Shown here one piece after another: positions 5,240 to 8,676 of a stretch of DNA of 8,676 nucleotides. Every line of letters starts with the position of its first letter. The stretch's first letter is position 1. The stretch spans positions 1-8,676 of the forward strand of contig SKSL01000123.1 of assembly GCA_007123015.1 (NCBI GenBank), in the 5' to 3' direction. The position numbers were made by a program, and so were the translations under genes. The notes under the pieces are model-generated. The model was not told the origin of the DNA, ran no database searches, and was given only the letters and a program-made list of their open reading frames with translations. This DNA is from Natronohydrobacter sp. (GTDB lineage Bacteria > Pseudomonadota > Alphaproteobacteria > Rhodobacterales > Rhodobacteraceae).

Positions 5240-7708
5240 ATGTCAGCGACCCAAGCGACCAGCGATCTCGAAGGCGTGGTGTTGCGCGCGAGAAGTATTC
5301 CTTCTTCAGTCGGCGAGAGCTTCCCGATTGGCTCATCGACGGTCTCGAGGAATACTTCTCTGATGAACGAAACCGTCACCACTGTCCTGAATGACGGGCG
5401 GCTGGTCGCGGCGTGGATAACCGGCACCGTGAGCTTTACGGGCGAAGGTTTCAACATCGGCGCACAACTTCACGAAACGGATGGTCTTAAAGTCGGAGAG
5501 GAGTTCAGGGTCAACACCACCACGTTTCTGAGCCAGAAACACCCCTCCATCACTGCGCTGAATGATGGCGGCTTTATCGTGGTCTGGATGGACAACAGCC
5601 GGACGGGTGACGACACCTCGGGCACAGCCGTGCGCGCGCAGGTCTTCGATGCTGATGCTGTGAAAATCGGCGATGAGTTTCTGGTCAACACGACGACAGC
5701 GAGTGATCAAAAAGCCCCGACTGTGACAGCGCTGAATGATGGCCGTTTCGTTGTCGCCTGGGAGGACAACTCGCAGATCGACGGCACGGTTTGGGGCATT
5801 CGTGCGCAGCTGTTCGAGGCCGATGGCAGCAAGATCGGTGAAGAATTTCCGGTCAGCGCAACGACCAGCTTCTGGGACAGAAGCCCTGCAATCAGCGCGC
5901 TGGCTGATGGGGGATTTGTGGCAGCGTGGGCGGCAGGTTTCCGCAGAGAACTCCGCGCGCAGATCTTTGACCCCGCCGGCGAGAAGCTGGGACCGGAGAT
6001 CCAGGTCGATACAAACGTCAATGCTGAGACCTTTCGCAGTCTATTGCAACCCAGCATTACCGGGCTGACAAACGGTGGCTTCGTCATTGCGTGGCAGGAT
6101 ACCAGCGCGACAGGCGATCCGAGGTCCAGCTTGGATATCCGTGTGCAGATATTCAATCCTGATGGCAGCAAGGCAGGGGATGAATTTCTGGCCAATACGA
6201 CCACTCTGGGGCGACAGGCAGACCCCGTGATCACTGCACTGGGTGAGGACCATTTCGTGATCGCCTGGACAGATAGGGCGCGCCCGGATTTGTCATTATC
6301 AGATATCTTCACCCGCGCGCAGGTCTTCGACATTGACGGGAACAGGGTGCTTGATGAGTTTGTGGTCGATCCGATGCGGCCAGCGGGAGAATCGCGATAT
6401 GCGCCGACAGTGAATGCACTGGACGAGAGCCGCTTCATCATCACCTGGTTCGATGACCCCCGCAACAGCCTTGAGGGCGGGTACGCAGGCTTGCGTGCGC
6501 AGATTTTCGACGCAAGCCTTGCGGAACCAGTTGATGATCTGCTTGTCGGGGGACCGGGAGATGACACGCTGATCGGCGGTGATGGCAATGATCTGTTGAT
6601 CGGGGGGCCGGGGCGTGACCAGCTTTTCGGAAATAACGGGGATGACACGCTCATTGGCGATACGTTCGTGGCAGCCCATGAGCTGGAGCATGGGCTGGCC
6701 GTCTATCGGCTGTATCAGGCGATCCTTGGGCGCGAAGCCGATGGGGTCGGTCAGGCAGGATGGACCCTGCGATTGGCAAGCGGGACGAATTCGCTGGAAG
6801 AGATCGCAGCAAGCTTTATGGGCAGTCCGGAATTCCTGCAAACCTATGGGGGTCTTTCCAATCTCGACTTCATCATCTTGCTCTATGAGAACGTGCTGGG
6901 CCGCGGCCCCGATGGAGCGGGGATGATACAATGGATGACACGGCTCACAGAGGGAACACCGCGGGCCGATGTGGTTCTGGGTTTTTCCGAATCCGTGGAA
7001 TTCATTGCCGCCACGACCGACCGCGCGACCGAGTTCACGCGCGCCGCGGACCCGGCCATCTGGCAGGGCGATGTGTTCCGGCTTTATCTTGCGACCCTTG
7101 GCCGCGAACCTGATCTTGCCGGGTTTCAGGGCTGGGCAAATGAATTGGGCAATGGCACCCCATTCCTGACGGCGGTCGCAGGCTTTGTGGATAGCCGCGA
7201 GTTCCAGAACACCTATGGCGCGCTCGACAACGACGCTTTCGTCACACTTCTTTACCAGAATGTGCTGGGCCGCGACCCGGATGCTGACGGGCTTGCAGAG
7301 TGGATCGCCTTGATGGCTGACGGCATGACCCGTCCGGAAGTCGTCACGGGCTTCTCGCAATCAGCCGAGTTCATCCGCGACACGGCGCCCGCACTGCGCG
7401 ACTGGATTCGCGCGCAAGGCACGGATGATAGTCTGGACGGTGGCGCAGGAACCAATGCGCTCTGGGGCGGGATGATGGCCGATGTATTCCGCTTCTCGCA
7501 GGCGGATGCGGGCACGCATCATGTGCAGGATTTCGCGCCCTGGGACTTCCTCGATTTCCGGGGCTTCGGCTTCACCTTGCCCGATGATGCCCTGACGCGG
7601 ATGGAACAGGCAGGCGCGGATGTGGTCTTCTCGGATCAGGGCACGACAGTCGTTCTGGCCAATACGCAGCTTTCCAGCCTGGAGGCGGATTCGTTCATCT
7701 TTGGCTAA
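5240..7708 (+). CDS. Type I-secreted RTX protein: seven propeller-like repeats, RTX nonapeptides, four DUF4214 units
   Basis: 822 residues, with no N-terminal signal peptide and no cysteine, as usual for type I secretion substrates. Order: residues 24-430, seven repeats of about 57 residues with a core like ALNDGGFVVAW...IRAQxF..DG.KIGDEFxVNTTT (DG-type turns near 52, 109, 167, 223, 278, 336, 396); residues 437-472, four Ca2+-binding nonapeptides (GGPGDDTLI, GGDGNDLLI, GGPGRDQLF, GNNGDDTLI); residues 488-720, four DUF4214 units with LGR at 496, 553, 620 and 676; residues 727-822, a degenerate RTX turn and the C-terminal secretion domain ending in hydrophobic FIFG. AGGAG (5229-5233) lies 6 nt before the ATG at 5240. 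The TTG at 5237 is less likely. It is presumably secreted by an ABC/MFP/TolC exporter, not encoded here, and folds on Ca2+ outside the cell. Adhesion or matrix function is inference. No protease or other catalytic motif was found. Confidence 0.93.
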   Translation: MSATQATSDLEGVVLRARSIPSSVGESFPIGSSTVSRNTSLMNETVTTVLNDGRLVAAWITGTVSFTGEGFNIGAQLHETDGLKVGEEFRVNTTTFLSQKHPSITALNDGGFIVVWMDNSRTGDDTSGTAVRAQVFDADAVKIGDEFLVNTTTASDQKAPTVTALNDGRFVVAWEDNSQIDGTVWGIRAQLFEADGSKIGEEFPVSATTSFWDRSPAISALADGGFVAAWAAGFRRELRAQIFDPAGEKLGPEIQVDTNVNAETFRSLLQPSITGLTNGGFVIAWQDTSATGDPRSSLDIRVQIFNPDGSKAGDEFLANTTTLGRQADPVITALGEDHFVIAWTDRARPDLSLSDIFTRAQVFDIDGNRVLDEFVVDPMRPAGESRYAPTVNALDESRFIITWFDDPRNSLEGGYAGLRAQIFDASLAEPVDDLLVGGPGDDTLIGGDGNDLLIGGPGRDQLFGNNGDDTLIGDTFVAAHELEHGLAVYRLYQAILGREADGVGQAGWTLRLASGTNSLEEIAASFMGSPEFLQTYGGLSNLDFIILLYENVLGRGPDGAGMIQWMTRLTEGTPRADVVLGFSESVEFIAATTDRATEFTRAADPAIWQGDVFRLYLATLGREPDLAGFQGWANELGNGTPFLTAVAGFVDSREFQNTYGALDNDAFVTLLYQNVLGRDPDADGLAEWIALMADGMTRPEVVTGFSQSAEFIRDTAPALRDWIRAQGTDDSLDGGAGTNALWGGMMADVFRFSQADAGTHHVQDFAPWDFLDFRGFGFTLPDDALTRMEQAGADVVFSDQGTTVVLANTQLSSLEADSFIFG
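5290..5360 (+). repeat. 71-nt imperfect palindrome inside the 5' coding end of the RTX gene
   Basis: Outer arms GAGAAGTATTCCT (5290-5302) and AGGAATACTTCTC (5348-5360) are perfect 13-bp reverse complements. Inner arms GTCGGCGAG (5309-5317) and CTCATCGAC (5332-5340) pair with one mismatch and one G-U. It codes for residues 17-41 in frame. The second arm includes an SD-like AGGA 11 nt before the in-frame ATG at 5363. It could form a strong mRNA hairpin early in the message. Confidence 0.6.
5309..6529 (+). repeat. Seven propeller-like repeats in the RTX protein (residues 24-430)
   Basis: Repeat-to-repeat spacing of the conserved DG-type turn is 57, 58, 57, 55, 58 and 60 residues. Each unit reads roughly [IV]TAL-DGGF[VI]VAW, a variable loop, RAQ[VIL]F--DG-K[IV]G-EF-VNTTT. 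The seventh unit stops after RAQIFDAS and lacks the final EF-VNTTT strand. A matching strand, VGESFPIGSST, occurs at residues 24-34 before the first unit. This circular offset is typical of a closed beta-propeller. Confidence 0.75.
6548..6655 (+). repeat. Four tandem RTX nonapeptide repeats (GGxGxDxLx)
   Basis: Residues 437-472 read GGPGDDTLI, GGDGNDLLI, GGPGRDQLF and GNNGDDTLI without interruption. These fold as a Ca2+-filled parallel beta-roll in known RTX proteins. The preceding DDLLV forms a half-turn. Confidence 0.95.
6695..7399 (+). repeat. Four DUF4214 units in the RTX protein (residues 486-720)
   Basis: Each unit has LY-x3-LGR followed by a D-G/D-x-A-G loop and a W, then a helix ending in a [SV]-x-EF motif: SPEF, SVEF, SREF, SAEF. 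Units pair as two tandem doublets (LGR at 496/553 and 620/676), with a longer linker between them. DUF4214 is often found in secreted RTX and S-layer-like proteins; its role is unknown to me. Confidence 0.85.
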
Positions 7709-7724
7709 TGACGCGGCCTCACTG

Positions 7725-7744
7725 ACCATCGCTTGCGCGATGGT
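7725..7744 (+). terminator. Possible transcription terminator after the RTX gene
   Basis: ACCATCGC (7725-7732) and GCGATGGT (7737-7744) form a perfect 8-bp stem with a TTGC loop, 17 nt past the stop codon. The only T-run is TTTT at 7753-7756, 8 nt past the stem, so termination strength is uncertain. Confidence 0.4.
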
Positions 7745-7893
7745 GATGGAGGTTTTCACACCTCGGCTGCCTTGGTCGTGGGGCAGTTTCTTCGCCATCA
7801 CGAAGCGGGCAGCAAGGCGCATCTGGTGTTTATGCCGGCACGGAATACAGGCGCTGCGCGCGCTGCTCTGGGCATGACCAGCGTCCTTCACAT
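7745..7893. other. Junction DNA between the RTX gene and the broken dehydrogenase
   Basis: I translated all readings in mind and found neither the missing N-terminal half of the dehydrogenase nor a recognisable transposase or integrase. The open frames here lack ribosome-binding sites. The stretch is best described as rearrangement junction of unknown origin. Confidence 0.4.
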
Positions 7894-8475
7894 TTGGGGC
7901 TCGGCGTCGTGCTGAAAGCATGCCTCTGGCGTGACGATACGCTGTCGCATGCGCTTGAAAGCCTGTGGCACCGCAAGGCAAACCCGGTAACAGCCACCCA
8001 TGCAGTTGTCGCGGCCCGCACCATTCTGGAGGTGCTGCCGGCGCTGGTCGCCGCTCCCGATGACCCGGAGTTGCGCAGCCGGATGGCCGAGGTGTCCCTG
8101 TCTGCGGGGCTGGCCTTCTCGGGTACGCGAACCGCGATCGCACATTCGATCTCTTATCCCGTCACTTTGCGACACGGCGTCACGCATGGCATCGCCTGCT
8201 CTTTCACCTTGCCGATGATCCTGCACAGTCTTGCCGATGCCGACGGTTTGCACGGTCGCGCGTTGCGCGACATCTTCGGCCCTGATCTGCGCGTCGGCGC
8301 TGGGAAACTTGCGGCGTTCCTGGATGGGCTGGGTGTCGGACTGGCGCCCGCCGATTACGGGATCGATGCCGCCGCATGGGAAAACATCCTGGCCGAGGCG
8401 ACGGATGGTCCGCGCGGCCGGAACTTCATCGGCGCGACCACCCGCTTGCACCCTGTCGCGCCGCGCGCAGCATGA
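7894..8475 (+). pseudogene. C-terminal half of an iron-containing alcohol dehydrogenase (5'-truncated), phnX-linked
   Basis: At most 193 residues against about 380 for the family. Recognisable similarity starts near 7933 with DDTLSHALESLWHRKANPV, the beginning of the metal-binding helical domain. All four ligands remain: D (7936) and H (7948) in the D-x3-H pair, H (8143), and H (8185) 14 residues later. The whole nucleotide-binding half, with its GGGxxxD and SGTG motifs, is absent upstream, so the product should not bind NAD(P)H. The frame is open back to 7747 but reads as noise; the TTG at 7894 is only the first start-like codon. It ends 40 nt before phnX. Because of that neighbour, and the Leu-Trp-His-Arg-x-Ala-Asn-Pro stretch, the parent gene may have acted on phosphonoacetaldehyde or a related phosphonate; this is inference. 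A truncated but expressed protein is a less likely alternative. Confidence 0.8.
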
Positions 8476-8515
8476 CGCAGTCGGACAAGCAGACAACAAG
8501 ACAAAGGCAACGAAT

Positions 8516-8676
8516 ATGAACCATTTCAAGGCAGTGGTGTTCGACTGGGCGGGAACCACCATCGATTTCGGCTCCTTCGCGCCGATGGGCGTTTTCGTCA
8601 AGGCGTTCCGCCATTTCGATATCGAGGCGACCATTGCCGAGGCCCGCGCGCCGATGGGGGCGCCCAAACGTGACCA
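8516..8676 (+). CDS. phnX: Phosphonoacetaldehyde hydrolase (phosphonatase), 5' part only
   Basis: The first 53 residues are in the window. FDWAGTT (9-15) is the HAD motif I in the phosphonatase-specific form, with nucleophile D10 and Ala in place of the usual general-acid Asp. FAPMGVF follows (21-27). In PMGAPKRD (46-53), K51 corresponds to the cap-domain lysine that forms a Schiff base with the substrate aldehyde. The enzyme splits phosphonoacetaldehyde into acetaldehyde and phosphate in 2-aminoethylphosphonate breakdown. AAAGG (8503-8507) lies 8 nt before the ATG. The gene continues past the window. It follows the broken dehydrogenase by 40 nt and probably once shared its operon, so its expression may now depend on a new promoter or read-through. 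Confidence 0.93.
   Translation, partial: MNHFKAVVFDWAGTTIDFGSFAPMGVFVKAFRHFDIEATIAEARAPMGAPKRD

Noticed and set aside
5363..7708. Internal ATG at 5363 as the RTX start
   Set aside because: Residues 24-42 upstream match the strand missing from the last propeller repeat, and AGGAG sits properly before 5240. Kept only as a possible secondary start.
7733..7915. Small ORF or transposase remnant after the RTX gene
   Set aside because: No recognisable motif in any frame, no inverted or direct terminal repeats found, and the start lies inside a hairpin.
6299..8143. Two long minus-strand open frames
   Set aside because: They mirror the RTX gene and the dehydrogenase fragment. Their apparent similarity to a minus-strand frame at 4787-5110 is the antisense image of the RTX relic.
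1..8676. CRISPR array, tRNA or rRNA
   Set aside because: No regularly spaced direct repeats, cloverleaf or rRNA-like sequence was seen.

Overview
The window looks like a chromosomal segment of a GC-rich alphaproteobacterium, most likely a Rhodobacteraceae/roseobacter-type organism. This rests on GC-rich codon use, a type II (Brucella/Rhizobium-like) lumazine synthase, an RTX protein with DUF4214 repeats, and a phosphonate gene. It is inference; no rRNA or other taxonomic marker is present. Every gene I can support is on the + strand.

Left part (1-2662): the 3' portion of a vanadium-haloperoxidase/PAP2-type enzyme gene runs in from the left edge. It overlaps by ATGA an exported FG-GAP/ASPIC-UnbV (CRTAC1-family) protein gene, so the two look like a translationally coupled pair.

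Middle (2663-4806): a non-coding stretch with two stem-loops leads into a textbook FMN riboswitch (about 3012-3146). The riboswitch precedes a type II lumazine synthase (ribH2). Three bases after ribH2 comes an iron-containing alcohol dehydrogenase of unknown substrate, so both genes should be under FMN control.

Right part (4807-7708): directly after the dehydrogenase lies a degenerate 3' end of an RTX gene, frameshifted by an exact 19-nt deletion between two short direct repeats. Next comes a region with a candidate promoter, then an intact 822-residue type I-secretion substrate. It consists of seven roughly 57-residue beta-propeller-like repeats closed by an N-terminal strand, four RTX nonapeptides, four DUF4214 units and a C-terminal secretion domain.

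Right edge (7709-8676): past a possible terminator lies the C-terminal half of a second iron-containing alcohol dehydrogenase. Its nucleotide-binding half is missing although all four metal ligands are kept. It is followed by the start of phnX (phosphonoacetaldehyde hydrolase). The RTX locus therefore sits among broken pieces between an FMN-regulated operon and a phosphonate operon, which suggests an insertion/deletion hotspot.
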